Shown: positions 1-13,214, counted from the first letter of the stretch. The stretch: 64,000 bases of DNA from Apoda limacodes (GCA_946406115.1 OX291543.1:29042815-29106814); one strand, 5' to 3'. Made by a program: numbers and translations. The notes: generated by a model not told the origin, from the sequence alone.

Positions 1-190
1 CCATTTGCCTCGTGACACTATCAATCGAATCGAATTTTTTATAGCTTAAAAACTATTTTTTAAAGATGTAAAAAATATTCTAAACAGAAGTTTCCTCATG
101 CGGTACTTGCTGCCGAACTAATTTTTGTATTTAAATAGTTTACTTCCTTATGTGTAAATACATGTAAACCTACAATAAAATATATATCAC

Positions 191-3100
191 CTTCTGATGT
201 TGAGCTGCAATGAGAAGTTTTGACTTTTCAGCCTCCATGAGCTCATAGTTTTTGCGGATTGATTCTGGGATCTTGGGTTTAGTGACACGAACAGCTTGCA
301 CTCTCAGACCTGGCGCCATTTCATTTAAATCATGCTGAAGTGCCTGAAAATATGAAAATTTAATTAAAGCATTAATAATATCGGACTCTATAAACTTGGA
401 TATAATCTCTGTACCAATTTAGGCCATTGTTTGCAAATATTGGGAGAAGCTCACCGATGACGCGAATTTTTGGGATTACAAAGCTAAACGTAAGAGATTC
501 CAATGCAAACACCCCAACCATAACTGGGCATGAACATGTATGTGAATGTGTTTAGTGACGTACTTACAGTTCGCAGATTTTCATCAATCTGGTCAAACAA
601 ATCTATGTACACTTCATGCAGGGTGTGTGCACTGCAGAACTGGTTCAACTCATGGTGCACCTTATTGAATATAAGTGTCTTGTCATAATCTGCCGTAAAG
701 TTGCGCACCATATCTAAAACTAAACGACCAAATAAATGGACTTTATTTTAGTATTTTTTTTAAAGTTCACCACACATACATTTTATACTTACTTACCACT
801 ATGAGGTTCTAATTTGTTAACAACTTCAATTCTTTCAAAGTAGATCATTACACCTCCACTTGTGCCACAAGGTACATTCTTTACTTCATCAGTTTGGAGG
901 GTAGTCTGAAATGAATTATAGGCATTTAAAGAAATAAGTCTCATTTTATAACCTTAATGAGGTTCAAAGGCCTTTATTGATAAGGATTATACATTAAGGT
1001 ACATTCACTCTCATTTTCTGATTGGGGGGCACAGAAAATTATGGGAAGAGGACGATGACCACGCCTACCGCTACCTTGACCTTGTTTTTTAGGGTTTCGT
1101 AGTCAACAAGGAACTCTTATAGTTCCGCCATGTCCGTCCGTCCGTCTGTCTGTCCACGGCTTTGTTCAAAAACTACTAATACGAGAAAGATGCAAATTGG
1201 CAGGGATATACACATTGATCAAGCCGACAAAGTGGTAGAATAAAATCTTTGAAAAAATTTTTTTTTAGGGAACCTCCCCTCCATGTGAAGTGGGGACATA
1301 ATTTTTTTTCTCGTCTGCCTCATCGTAGTGTATCGTTCCAAAAACATTGATGGTATGCAAAGATAATTTTTTGATTTAGGGCTTCGTTTGCGAAACATTT
1401 TGCTTTAAAGTACTAATTTTTGTTAGAGTCAAGTGTCCCCCCCCCCTCTACCAGCGAAAGTATAGTATTTGGAAATGTAAAAAAATTTACGGTAGTAGTG
1501 CATATAATGAATTTAAAAGGAAAACTATCACGACTAAGTACACTTTACAGGCTAACGAGTAATAGTCGACCAAGTTATAAAATGTACTTGGAAAAGTGAA
1601 ATTTTCGTACAAATTCTATTAAAAGTTACTAATATAAAGTAGGTACATCTGTAAAACAGGTATAAAATATAAGTAAATGAACGATGTATAATTATAAGAA
1701 AATAAAATGCCATTCTAAAGATTATTCTTCTTAAATGGACAACAATAGTTACGTATACGTTCAAATCACGCATTGGACTAGCCGGCGCGCTTGGCGCAAC
1801 ATCGAATCGAGCGTGTGACAGGCAGCTGCGCTTATATTTAATGGTACGGAACCCTTCGTGCGCGAGTCCGACTCGCACTTGGCCGATTTCTCTGTTATAA
1901 TTTAGGTCATGGACTATACAATAAGCAAATTTCAATCTGAATCCATGTTAACTTCACAAGAGAATCAGAGAAATAGAACAATTGATGTAGAAGAAATATA
2001 CCAATTAGGTATATCTAGGTCCTGTATCAAAATTAGATATATTTTTTTCTCAGTAAATATCGGGACTTTTCTGAAATCCACATGAGCAGAATCACAGGGT
2101 ACAGCTTATTACTTCATAATTTCTTAAGTAAAAATATAACAATAAGTTACCTGAATTGATTTATACGAAGTCAATAGTGGAATCATCATGTGGAATCCAG
2201 GTTGGCTGGTAACAGGCAGCAATGCTCCTCCCTATGAAACAACATCAAACTCAGTCAATTGACGGCGGCTGTTATTTCCAATATCTATGGGGCTAATAAG
2301 ATTGTTCCAATCTTTACAGAGGTAAACAGTGGTACTGAGTGCAGCTGCTCTTACAATTAAATAGAAAAGAAAACTTCTGTTGCACTACTTAATTTTATAG
2401 ATGCAATAATTCAGTATTACATAATTCTGCAATGGTTCATCCATTTATTTCTTCCTGGTTACCATATTGTCTAGCCTTGTGTAAACCACAAGTAAGTGCA
2501 CTCTTTTATTTAATTCAAGTTTTTTCTGACCAGCTTTTGTCTGTGACTTTGTCTTTGGAGACATTGTTTAAGAGTTTAGGTTTTTCCATTGTTTATACAC
2601 AATGAAAAATTCAATATTGTTTTCTAAATCAAAATAAAAAAAAATTAAACCTGGTCCGTAACCAGACTGTACAGTCAGGGCAGGCCTATAAAAAATCAGC
2701 ATATGCAGAAAAAACCCACAGTTGTGTCTACATACATTATTTTCTCCAACTTTCGTTAATTTATTTCAATAAATAGGTAAGAACTCATACATTTAAAAAA
2801 AGTATTTCCGCAGGCTTACTTTTTTACTGACCTCAAAAAAGGAGGAGGTTCTCAATTCGGTAGTGTTTTTTTTGTGTGTTACCACAGAACTCCTGTGATT
2901 TACCTATAAACCTATATGGACATTTGTACATATGTATAGAGAGGGGGTAACGCATGGCTTGGTCCCACTGAAATTTAGTAAGGATAAGTCCAAGAAAAAC
3001 CAGAGGTAGGTAAGAAAATGTATTTGTAGTTGTATAATTTTAGACTGATTATTCAGACGACATTCTACTGGATTCTACCTCTACACCAGCCACATTAGTT

Positions 3101-3598
3101 TCTAGTGGCGGAGGCACCACTGGGCAGACAAAACAATATATGATAGAATTATCGATTTGCATTTTAATACGTGCAAACTTATAATATGACTTGCACTCTA
3201 GTTGACAATTCAACATTCTAAGGCTGGGTGAACTGCGTTTCGGCGAGTTGCGGTGCGGTACGCCCTTTGAATACGAATTGAAAAGAATTTGATGTGATTA
3301 GTAAAAATAAATACCCTTTATCTGTAAAACGCGTAGTGATAACATTCTTTCACCGCGTTTCGAACACTAATGCGGCGATCAGCGGATTTAATGATTAAGT
3401 TTATTTAGATATAATTTAGATTTAATGATAATTTTTTTTTTTCGCATTGATGTTATATATGTATGTTTTTCTAAGTAAAATCAAACTTACACGATAATAA
3501 ACACCAACATGCCCCTCTTCTACCTTATGCAGGGAGAAATGGACAGTTATGCCAACTGCTAAAATCACCAGTGCCAGAATAGATGACTGATCGGCCAT
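191..3598 (-). CDS. erlin: Erlin (ER lipid-raft SPFH-domain protein), 5' five exons; 3' end outside window
   Basis: Five minus-strand exons join in frame: 3598-3491, 2231-2151, 905-797, 713-568 and 343-191 (597 nt, 199 codons), all with GT-AG introns. The start ATG at 3598-3596 gives [10 protein letters not shown], followed by one membrane segment (about residues 5-22) and [13 protein letters not shown], the erlin pattern of an N-terminal anchor followed by an SPFH/prohibitin domain. Later segments ([15 protein letters not shown] in exon 3, [20 protein letters not shown] in exon 4, VTKPKIPE in exon 5) match vertebrate ERLIN1/2 almost residue for residue. The N-F-T sequon at residue 104 corresponds to the glycosylated site known in erlins. 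Erlins form large ER-membrane complexes that bind activated IP3 receptors and direct them to ER-associated degradation, and also affect sterol sensing. Family length is about 340 residues, so roughly 140 residues lie left of base 1. Introns are AT-rich; the second holds a long interspersed repeat. Assignment is firm; expression is not visible here. Confidence 0.95.
1085..1890. repeat. Interspersed repeat with CGGAACCCT...CACTTGGCCG end, in erlin intron
   Basis: The repeat opens near 1085 with GGGTTTCGTAGTCAACAAGG, then a Gtccgtccgtctgtctgtcc stretch, and ends near 1885 with ggtacggaacccttcgtgcg and cgactcgcacttggccg. The same end motifs recur near 43560-43605 and 49895-49945, so this is a multicopy family. 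It is non-coding. I recognise the pattern as common in Lepidoptera but cannot assign a class. It lies wholly in the intron between the second and third erlin exons. Confidence 0.6.
2815..2950. repeat. Short interspersed repeat with ggaggttctcaattcgg core
   Basis: The core aaaaggaggaggttctcaat followed by a T-run resembles, in reverse orientation, the sequence near 57900-57955 (ctcaaccgaattgagaacct ... gaagtcggtt). This pair suggests one dispersed family, common in moth genomes in my recollection. No ORF is present. It lies in the first erlin intron. Confidence 0.45.
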
Positions 3599-3599
3599 G

Positions 3600-4935
3600 G
3601 CTGGTCTATGGACAAAACAAATGCACTGGATCAATATATAAAGTATGAAAATAAAAAAAAGCAAACTTAACCATACATTTTAAAAAGCCTATCATTTAAT
3701 CGGTCAGCTACTAAATAGGTTTTGGTCAGTTGTAAAATATATGTTGTTGTATCATGTTTTTTTTAGTTGCTGACCAAGTATCGTTGGTGGGTTTTTTTAC
3801 GGCCGACAAAAACAAGTTAGGTGATTGTGGCTGAGCGAAAATTGAAAAATAATTTTCTTTGTTTTTAAAAATACATAAATATAATAAAATGTGTAACACT
3901 TTTTTGCAGTGAAGGATTTAATTCTAGGATCTAGGTATTGTGACTCACTGACTTTGTGAAGAAAGCATTGTATTTAAACTTGTAGGTTCAGATATTTTTA
4001 ATTATTATTTTACTTATCAATATAATCAAATAGATAAAATTACTATAAAACTAAAGATGGAGAGGATAGAGGCGTAATATTTTATTGAAAATTGTTTTCT
4101 TTTCAATGAATAATTGCTATAAATATGTATGTATACCTGTATATAACAAAGTTTATAATTCATAGATGTACACATGAAAATAATATAGTAGTAATACCTT
4201 TGACTATATTTGGTAACTTGTAAGGCATTGCAAAGATAGTTAATGACCCTTAACTACCAAACCGCAGCAATTCAAAAAATCATACCTAATAATAGCTGAT
4301 TAAAATGATATTGAACATTAATTTGGGTTAAAAAAATGTATAAGTAGTAAAATAAATGATTTAGAAGCTGAGGCAAAACAAGCGAAAAATAGCCATTCAG
4401 TATCATTTAGGGTGCTTCATTCTAGGTTAAAAATAAGTTATTTTTGTTTATTTCATCTACTCATTTGTTTGTTTAGCATTGATGTCAATATTAAAATTTA
4501 AAGATTATATGTGAGACAAACTGTCAAGTGTCAATTTTTGACTATTTTTGCCAATTGAAAAATGAAACTTTTAACTATGTCTGAGTGAAACTCCCTATAC
4601 ATATTTATTGTTTACTGTGGTATATGTGTCATATGTCATATGATAATGGTATATTATCATAGTAAGTTACCATTTGTTGTTAGCAACATTTCAAAGTTAC
4701 CAGAATGGTGACAGGTATCAGTAGCAACACTGTTCTTATTCAAAAATTCAAAAAAATCAAATTTTTTTTTATTTCAAGTAACAGGACTCATATTAATAAT
4801 ATTAGGTATAAATGCAGTAGATTAGGTATACAATTTTTAATAATAATAAATTAATTAATTGATGTCTAAAAATAATATTGTCATCACAGGAAAATAAATT
4901 ATAATAAAATTAAATTAGGAAAAAATTAAAATAAT
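3600..4935. other. Upstream flank of erlin; AT-rich, no gene seen
   Basis: This is the presumed promoter side of erlin. I see no convincing coding exon on either strand, only AT-rich sequence and short homopolymer runs. The erlin 5' UTR and transcription start should lie in the first few hundred bases, but no clear TATA box or initiator can be assigned. Confidence 0.4.
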
Positions 4936-4939
4936 AATT

Positions 4940-6315
4940 GAATTAAAGTAAAATGAAATAAAATATAGACCATCCTAATCCGCACTGTATTTGACATGTT
5001 TGTCACAACAGTGACATATGTAAGAGCAGTCTATCCTGCCAGCAATCATTGTCAGGACGATGTTAGAGCTGGCTCGCATCCTGCGCACCAAGGATGCAGC
5101 CACCTTTCGTACAATCGCTCTAATAAAACAGTCAGTGCGAGCCTCCGCGAACATCCCCGATGCGCTGCAGTGTCGGGGCAGCCCCAACACCGCCCTGAAC
5201 GCGTTGTTGTACTGGAAGCGGAGGGCGTTGTACGACTTTAGTCTGTAATTAATCCATAGGCTGGAAGTGTATAGCGAGGTACAGTATGTTTTAAATAATA
5301 AAATTTTTACGACCGTGTAGCACCGCGTAAACCTACGCGCTAACATATTTGCCTTAGTTGTCAACGCCCTACGTTCCCGTTCCATATCAGCGCTATCCTT
5401 AAGGTCAAAAGCACTAATATGTCCCAAATATTTAAATTCAAATTTTGGCACTGTTTTTGGCTACATTCAAAAACTATGTACTGACTTTTGGTCTCATTGT
5501 ATATAAGACCATGACCTCAGGCATAGTCCTCACAGGTTTGTAATAATTTTCTCATGCCACAGACCGATGCACTCAGCAACACCATGTCATCAGCGTAACT
5601 GAGATTGTTAACACATACTCCAGCCGACACGGTGACTACTAAGTGTAATGATCAGTTCGTTAACATACAAATTGAAGAGAGATGGAGAGGTAAGCCCCCC
5701 TTGTCTCACCACGCACTCCAGCCGATATGGTTCTGACATTCTGCTCTCCCATTTAACGCTGTTTGTCTGATTTCTATACCAATACTTAAAGATATCAATG
5801 AACTCACAAGGCAAGTTTATATTCTCAAGTTTCTTCCAGAGGATATCGTAAGAAATTAGATCAAATGCTCTGGACAAGTCAAGGAAACAGGCGATCACCG
5901 GAGTTTTACGATCCGTGTAGTATTTGACGACATGCTTAAGAGACAATATAGAACTCTCAGTGGACAGCTGAGGTCGAAAGCCGAATTGATTGTCGTGCAA
6001 TTTCAAATATTTTTGTAATTGTGTATTAAGCATGGTGTTAAACACCTTCACAATAATCGTCGCAAGTAAAATAGGCCTGTAGTTACTTTTGTCTGACAAA
6101 TCTCCAGTTTTGTTTTTCACTACAGGCACTACAACCGTTTTCATACGGTCCACAGGCAAGTAAGAGTGACTCACACATAAATTGTAGAACATTGCTAGGA
6201 CTCTTGTTATATGCAGACCAGCGTTTTCAAGATGCTCAATACTGAGACCGTTGTGGCCAGGGGCTATTGACTTAATAGTTTTCACATGTATCAAACTTGG
6301 AAACTTGTTATCCTA
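4940..6315 (-). mobile_element. Non-LTR retrotransposon relic (reverse transcriptase and C-terminal part)
   Basis: Read from 6294 down, the frame gives a reverse-transcriptase core: APGHNGLS, SNYRPILLATIIVKVF, the FGFRPQLSTESS block, CFLDLSRAFD (first catalytic Asp) and RQGGLTSPSLFNLYVNELI. The YADDMVLL box lies just downstream (about 5575-5605) but in another frame, so the enzyme is broken. A further stretch (5451-4975) holds the C-terminal region with more frame breaks. The low-coordinate end runs into AT-rich sequence, as expected for a 3' tail. The endonuclease half is missing, typical of 5' truncation. The block order fits the CR1/Jockey superclade of LINEs; the exact clade is not decidable by eye. 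Confidence 0.85.
5608..6294 (-). pseudogene. Reverse transcriptase fragment of the LINE relic (228 codons open)
   Basis: The longest open piece of this retroelement spans RT blocks 0 to about 4. The Asp of LDLSRAFD is intact, and SNYRPI and RQGG are well conserved. The frame closes at 5608, directly before the catalytic YADD motif, which is found one frame away. The protein therefore lacks the second catalytic pair and is dead as encoded. No promoter or ORF1 is visible near it. Confidence 0.85.
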
Positions 6316-9040
6316 AAATGAATGCACTCATAATAGTATAACACAGAGGTGCCCAAATGGTAGAGGTCGATTGCCAAAGCTATATATATTGTTTGAGCTA
6401 AAAAAAATATTCAAATAAAATAATATCAATGGCATCACTATTGTTTAGAACGCAGCTAAGGTCCCTGGGAAACAACGAAGAGTCGCACGGTTTTAACTTA
6501 GAGAAGTTGTTTTATTTACTAATAAAAAAAAAATTTTTAGTAGGTAGTTCTTCATGGAAAAAAGTATACCACTGATATAACACATAATTAAAGAGTAACA
6601 AGTAATTATTATTATATACTCATTATTGAATGATATCACACTTTTTTACCACATGTTCCCGTTCTAAGTTTTAGATTGATAAACTCTATGTTAATTTTAG
6701 TGTATTAAGTTCAGTGAGAAGTATACCAAACTGACAACATAAAAAAGCACAATGATAGCAATAAAATTTAGTTTACTTTTCAGTGTTAAATAAGACGGAA
6801 AATCATCCCTTTAAACCGGCAACCACATATTTGGGTCTATGAGACCCATGACATTTAGAAGTGCGTGTTTTTCCTAAAAATAATTGTCTTCACTCAGTAG
6901 CTGGAGCTAAGGAGCACCCCTCTCTGTTTTTAACTGCTATTTAATGGTGCTGCGCCTGCATCAGTCAATAGATGTGGGCAAACACGGCGAAGGGTAAATA
7001 TGACCTCACTATATATATATGTTTGTACCCTTAATCCAAAAGACCTTTAAAAAATGTTCTTGACTTTTTTGGCATTATATTCAAAATGAACATAGAAGAA
7101 CAAAGAGGTAGCGGATTTACGGCATTTTAAATAAATCTTCTATAACCTCTGAAGCTCAGTAAAAATCAGGTACAAAGGCTTACTTTACTATGGAAAAGAT
7201 GGAACAAACTGGCCAAAAAAAATTCTTAAGAGAACCTGATGAGGAGCCACCTGGAAAGGTGCCCAATGTTAAGATATGATGTTAAAACTGTCCTATCAAA
7301 AAAAGATAAAAGAACTAATCATACTTGTCACAAAGTGCAACAAATATATTTGTATTAAACATGCAGTACTGTTATACTCCAGCAATTGTGCAGAAGTATA
7401 TTTATAAATTTGTGTATATATATTCAAAATCTCTCACAATATTTAATCAAAATATAACAATGGCCTTTTAAAATCTCTTTGTTCATAAGAGTAACATGAA
7501 TTTTTAATATGGGTTACCATGACCCCACCCAACACTCTGTGTTATGGTTTTTCACTGTGATGACGCCGGTTAGACACTCTGGCAATGCTGCTAATACAAT
7601 TACTTGAACTTGATGGAAACAGAATAACTAATCAAGCAAAAATCAAGGGAATAACAATCTTATTTTTCCTAAGCGTCCCCTTATATCATCCTAACTGTCG
7701 GTGGGAGCCTCGTGGTCTTCTCAGCATCTGCCTCGCGTTCTGAAAGGCAGGCCTTTGAGCACCAACAAGTCTTTGTTAAAATTACTTTACCTACGCTGGC
7801 TTCATTCAGAGATGGAAAATATTGTGGGGAGACCTGCATACGTCAAAATGAATATGACCCAAAGCACCATCTCTTAAGGTAGGTAGGCAGGTGCGGCGAA
7901 AAGAGCGGGACATATAAAGACTGGTAACGTACTTTAACTTACGATCAATTAGAGCGTGGGTATTTTTATTAGTTTAAATTTAATACAACCAAATAAATTA
8001 CCTCCGCAGAGCGAAATATATGCTAACCCTTAGCGGTATGATGAATTTATAAATAAGTATATAAATAATAATCAGTAAATACCTATAACAGAATTAGAAT
8101 TATATTTAGTGAACAAATATTGTAAATAAAAATATTTTACCAATTTTTTTTTTTTAAACTTAAATCCGAAAGGAATGGCTGTTGGGAGTTAGATACATAC
8201 AGCCTGGCCATAAACGACCAATTCAGCTCACTTCATATTTTAATAAACTTGCTAAGAGTGGGCCACACGCTAAATGTACGTATTTGAAATTTTGAACTAT
8301 TTTAGTTTTTTTTAATATTTTTTTAAAAACAGAGAATTGTTATCTCACTATCCAGTAATAACCATCTATTGTTACTATTATTGATATTAAATAAATTTGC
8401 CAATGGAAATGTACAGTAGTTTTTGCATTAGTGCATTTTAGCTAAACATCTGTTGATAAGGCAATTACAGGTACAGCGTTACAGCGCAGCGTTTATGGGG
8501 GCGTGTGTGGTTTACTACCTTGTAAACAATAAGCTCAACAGCTGGTGACGGGACGTTCTGAATAAAACTAGAAGGCTAAATGTGCTCTTCTGTATTAATA
8601 TACTGATATTTTTCTACGTTGTTGACTACGGAACCCTTAAAATGCGGAAAGTTCCCGCCATTTATGGATTCATTTGATTTTGTCTTAAAAGCGACTTGTT
8701 TTATTTGAAGTAAATTATTTAATTAAATTCAATTTACCATTTATCCAAAGCTAATAGTTTTGAGAAGTATATTAGATGCAATAAACATTCTGTTTGGGGG
8801 TTTCTCAAACGTTTTATCCAAGCAGGATAAGCGTAAAAAGTAGGAGCAAACTACAAAACTTTGTCATTCTCTTGGGACAATTTCTGACGCCAAGGATTAT
8901 ATCTTCGTACGATATGCCTCTTGGCTAAATATTCAAAAAGCCACAATGGTAAGTGAACATAGAATAATTTAGTATACAATAAAAATAGGTACCTGCCTCA
9001 AGTGTGCCACAGTGTAGTGTAGTGTAGATATCTGCGGGGT
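6316..9040. other. Intergenic AT-rich sequence, no gene seen
   Basis: No exon with plausible splice sites, no long ORF and no recognisable transposon protein on either strand. There are some AT microsatellite-like patches (for example near 7005-7020). Old degraded repeats are likely but unidentifiable by eye. Confidence 0.4.
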
Positions 9041-9149
9041 TAGCTCAATCACGTTTATCGCCAGCGTAAAGAGTAACGTTATCGTCCCTCTCGCATCCGC
9101 AAAAATTGGACATAGTAAGTTTGACGACTGCGATAAATGTGGTCGCCGA

Positions 9150-9850
9150 AAAAAGGAAATAAGCTAACGGTCCGCCTGATGGTAAGTCATCATAGCCTGT
9201 AAACGTAAGCAACACCTGGGGCATCACTCGTGCATTGCAGACCCTTGAAAAATATAATAACTTCTTTCTTGAAGAACCTAATACTGTAGTCTTAAGAGAA
9301 AACACTAGTAGGGAGCTTATTCCACAACCCAAGTTTTGGCGGGAGGAAGTTTCTCTGAAACGGCACTGTAGTCGACCATTTAGGTTCCAAAATGTGAAAA
9401 TGAATTCCCTGCCGATGGCGAGCGGTGCGATGGTAGAAAGTAGCCGTAGGCATCATTTTGAAAAATTCATCAGAACACATCCCATAGTACAAGCGGTTGA
9501 ACACACACATGGAAGCAAAGTCTCTCCTCACACTTAAGGGCTCGATACGGCTAGTAAGTTTGGGATCGTCGACACTTCTCTCATCCCGTTGTTGAACCGA
9601 GTGAAAAGGGCCAAGCTGGTGTCCGGGTGCACCCACCCACAGATGGCTGCATCCACTCCATATGGGGCCGAACTTGCAACTTCTAAAGCAGTAACCTTTG
9701 CCCCAACGTGAAGCACTGCTTCGCTCTGACACCAGCTTCACCGTATCTTTCATATGATCTCTGAACTGAACATCGGAGATATCATCACCAAGGATCCCAA
9801 TGCTCTTTGAGAGGTAAGAGCAGTGTTCTGAATTTGTGGGACCTCGGTGT
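9150..9850 (-). mobile_element. CR1-like LINE, 3'-terminal fragment
   Basis: This belongs to the most abundant family in the window. On the minus strand the broken frames give pieces such as WSGCSHLWVGAPGHQLGPF, FYHRTARHRQGIHFHILEPK and FQRNFLPPKLGLWNKLP, the LINE C-terminal region. The lower-coordinate end (tccgcctgatggtaag) is the 3' UTR shared with copies at 20.8, 34.5, 38.8, 42.1 and 63.05 kb. Several frameshifts and a missing RT domain mark it as a 5'-truncated dead copy. Confidence 0.85.
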
Positions 9851-9869
9851 AGTTTTTTTACCTGCATTT

Positions 9870-10840
9870 AAAAGGTACATAATATGATACAGAAATATTC
9901 CATCCCAATTTATACCCAAATGGATTTTTTTCTTGTTTCTCCAATCGCCTTGTCCATTTCATTATCGGCAAGAGTGGGCGGAGCCTTTTAATAACGTATG
10001 TATGCAACAGGCCACACGAGGCGACACCGCGTGGATGACAGTCACAAAAATAAAAACAATAGGTACTGTATTTTTTTACTTTGTGTTATTATCAGTTTGT
10101 TTTATATTAACGGCCACATGTAGCTTATCACGAGTCTCAACTAAAGATATCGTTTTCATTTAAAACAAAAAATATCAGGATAATTGTTCAACGTAAGTGC
10201 TGGTGGCTGACTGAGTTGGGTAAAGAGAAAATTCTTTACTCCACTGAAATAGTTATACAAAGGCCAACTTAATGCGTATTAGCTACTAGTTTTTCTTTAA
10301 GTTATTATGAGATAAAATGATAGTGCATTCAATTTTCATATGTTAATATAACTTATAAATAAATACGTATGCTAACCTAAATAGAAAAAAATAAAATAAA
10401 ATCAGAAAAATTAAAAAAATACAGATTCACCTTAATGTTTCTATGGTCGGTATTGCCAAAATGTACACTAGGCTAGTTTTTCAGGTGTTTTCTGTGGAAA
10501 ATTTCCTTAATTAGTGATTTTTACCCAAACTACTCTATTCTCATTTTAGTGAGGGGAATCCCTATGATAAAGCTTTCTAAATTTTCAAATTCAAAAGCTT
10601 TAAAAATATTATTTTTGACAATAAAAGACTGGCAACATTCAGACCACTTACAGGGATTTTTTCCGTTTAACAGAATCATGCATCGTTCAATGCTCGCTTT
10701 ATATAATAGATAACGTTGACATATGACAAAGCCTAGCAAAAGCGTGCCGTTTCAACCAGTGTACAAAGCTATATAATTACACTATTATAGCATAAAAAGA
10801 CACACAGTTCCACGTACGATAGGCGCTAGCACTTGACCGC
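9870..10840. other. Intergenic, no gene seen
   Basis: AT-rich, with only short shadow ORFs. Nothing with conserved residues, splice signals or repeat ends that I can support. Confidence 0.35.
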
Positions 10841-10854
10841 ACGTTGAAAATCTC

Positions 10855-11500
10855 GAATCGGGGGGCACGGCAGTGCCCCCGCCAAGTCGAGCGCGAAGCA
10901 AACACTGCCGTACCATCCTTTACTGGAACCATTTCGCCGCATTTTCAGGCCCCTATTTGAGAACCTCTGGCTAAGACCAGAACGCAGAAATTTTCGTCAT
11001 CCAGTAAGCTATAATTACATACTTAAAATCCAAAATTTCAAGTCTGTAGGTCATTTAGTTCCGAAGTTAAGCGATAGCAGAGTTACGCATTTATGACACT
11101 CACTCGCTCACTCATGATCATCAGAATCGAACTAGTACTTCCCATAAACTCAGAGAGCTGAAATTTGGTACAGAGTTAGGGTTTAATGGCCACATAAAGG
11201 GAAAACTATAAAAACAAGGATAATCGAAGATCTGGAGTACCTGGCGACCCTGATTAGAAAACACAAGAGCCCAACCAAACTATTAGAGATCGATCGACAT
11301 ACCGCCTTTACAAAAAATATTCAACTTGGTGGGCCGCTTCATTTGATGTCAAAAATCGAAGGTCTGAAGTATCTGATGAAGAACCCTCAGCTGGTCTCAG
11401 CTGTATTAGAAATATGGTAATGCCCCCTTCTACTATTGGTACATAAAAAAATCGACTGTCATTGCAAAAATTCAGCGTAGTGGGACACATTTTCTAATTA
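10855..11500. repeat. Interspersed repeat headed by a GC-rich hairpin
   Basis: A short perfect stem, gggggcac / gtgccccc (10861-10880), sits at the head of a region whose start (cagtgcccccgccaag) is repeated at 62868-62895. Sequence after the hairpin is non-coding and resembles the body of a degraded non-autonomous element. The right boundary is uncertain. Confidence 0.45.
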
Positions 11501-11846
11501 AATCTAGCATATAGCGTCCCACTGCTGGGAAATGCCTCCCCTTCTGCTTTTAATACGCATATAAATAAAATTAAAGGAAAACTCTGGATAAGACTAGACT
11601 GGCTTTTATACTTTTTTCTTATACTTACAAGTTTACAAGAAGAAATAGTCGAACGATTAACTTTATTCTACTCGAACATTACACAAATTAAATAAACAAA
11701 TTACACTAAAATATTAATTTCGCTCAAAATTTGGTCAAAATATAATGCAGTGGACTAAGAGTGGCGGTGATACCTGCACACGTCGCTAGATGGCGCTGAC
11801 TGTATTTTGAAACGCGCTTACGTTTGTTTTTCCGATAACCTTATAT

Positions 11847-13213
11847 GGCGAAGTGGCAACCGTCGTTTACGACCCTTCGATCGCAAACTATTGCACCGTC
11901 CGTAATGGTAGAACTTCCTCCAATCTCGGAGGCACCCCCATCTATTACAGGCGCTCCCTGCATTGCTCCCCTATCGATCCTCCACCACTTACGAAATTGG
12001 AAGCATCCGTCTGCCGCTTAGCGATGACCGGCCATCAGCCGATCATCATTGCATCGGTTTATCTCTCTCCCTTAAAAGACTTGCTGGAGAGCGACCTTCC
12101 GTCGCTCTTAAATTTAGGCGACGCCGTCATTCTTGCCGGCGACCTAAATTGCAAAGGCTTTCCCTCTGTGGAGATGCTTGACGAACTTGACTCGGACCAC
12201 CGCCCTGTCCTCCTCCGATTAGGTTCCCCTTCGGACTCTCCTCCCGACACTAGAACCGTGACGGACTGGGATAAATTCGGGCAATTGTTCGAAAATCCCA
12301 GCTCGCCACATCTAGATCGCGTTCCCGATATAATCTCTTCCGCGACCGACTTAAACGTAGCTATCGACTCACTCATTAGCCTCCTAACCTGGCCGCCCTC
12401 CGCGGCCATCTTCCCTCTCACTCTTCGGTCGTGCCATTCCCTGGCAAAATAAGTCAAAATATCTCGGTGTGACCCTGGATAGGCGTTTGAACTTCCGCGA
12501 TCACACCAAAATAGTTAGAGACTGAGCCGCTTTTGTCCTCGGTCGTCTTTATCCCATCATAGACAAGTACAGTAAGATGTCGCTTAGAAATAAGCTGAAT
12601 CTTTACACAACTTGCATCCGCCCCATACTAGCATATGCTAGCGTAGTCTTTGCGTTATCCAAGCGCAATATCCACAAACTTCAGGCCCTCCAAATCTGCT
12701 TTCTCAGAGCGGCCTCTGGAGCCTCTTGGTACGTCCGCAATGCGGACCTACACAGAGACTTCGAACTCCCCACGATCCCCCAATATTTCAATGACCTGGC
12801 AGTTCGCTTTTTCGAGCGTACACAAAATCACCCGAATCGATTAATTGTGCAATCCACAACGTACCATCCCCCCGATCGACCTCGGCACGGTCGTAAAACT
12901 ATAGTTAGGCGGCCTCGGCACGTACTAACGGCCCCAGATGACGATCGCGTTTCTCGCCCCCACTCAATCGCAACCGCACCCGCGTAGCGGGGAACTCCCC
13001 TCCTGGCGGTGACTCACCTTCGGGTTCGAGACTCACGCCGGTCGAAGGGACGCCCCCGAGAGCGACAACCTAAGTCGAGGCTCCCCCCGCGGGGAGCCCT
13101 TGAGCGTTGGGCGCTATACGGGCTGAGGCTCCTTCAGAGACGACCCCAAAAAAGTCCGGTGAAGCAGTAATGGCTGCAACAGCCAACTGCATTGTCAGTT
13201 TAGAAAAAAAAAA
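11847..13213 (+). mobile_element. Jockey-clade LINE relic with internal deletion and poly(A) tail
   Basis: The left part (11853-12452) encodes an AP-endonuclease fragment: IIIASVYLSP, VILAGDLNCK and LDSDHRPVLLRL (the catalytic SDH box). The reading then jumps past the RT core to the C-terminal region (12577-12987: RNKLNLYTTCIRPILAYAS, FLRAASGASWYVRNADLHRD). The copy ends in a GC-rich 3' UTR and an A-run at 13203-13213, the signature of target-primed reverse transcription. Its GC content is clearly above that of the flanks. Closely similar relics lie at 19.27-22.4 kb and 31.5-34.35 kb. Confidence 0.85.
11853..12452 (+). pseudogene. Endonuclease domain remnant of the Jockey-type LINE
   Basis: An open frame of 199 codons covering the middle and end of an exonuclease-endonuclease-phosphatase fold: the GDLNCK and SDHRPV motifs are present but the N-terminal Asn and Glu boxes are missing. 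Compared with the copy at 32.2-32.85 kb, the segment between GDLNCK and the EVLDELDSDHRP block is deleted. After SDH the frame runs through linker sequence and meets the deletion that removes the RT. Not functional. Confidence 0.8.
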
Positions 13214-13214
13214 A

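Noticed and set aside
1552..1935. 127-codon minus-strand ORF
   Set aside because: It runs through the CGGAACCCT interspersed repeat in an erlin intron and has no conserved domain; a chance frame.
3422..3664. 80-codon frame beginning upstream of and including erlin exon 1
   Set aside because: The extra residues on both sides are UTR and intron; conservation starts at the ATG at 3598 and stops at the donor at 3490.
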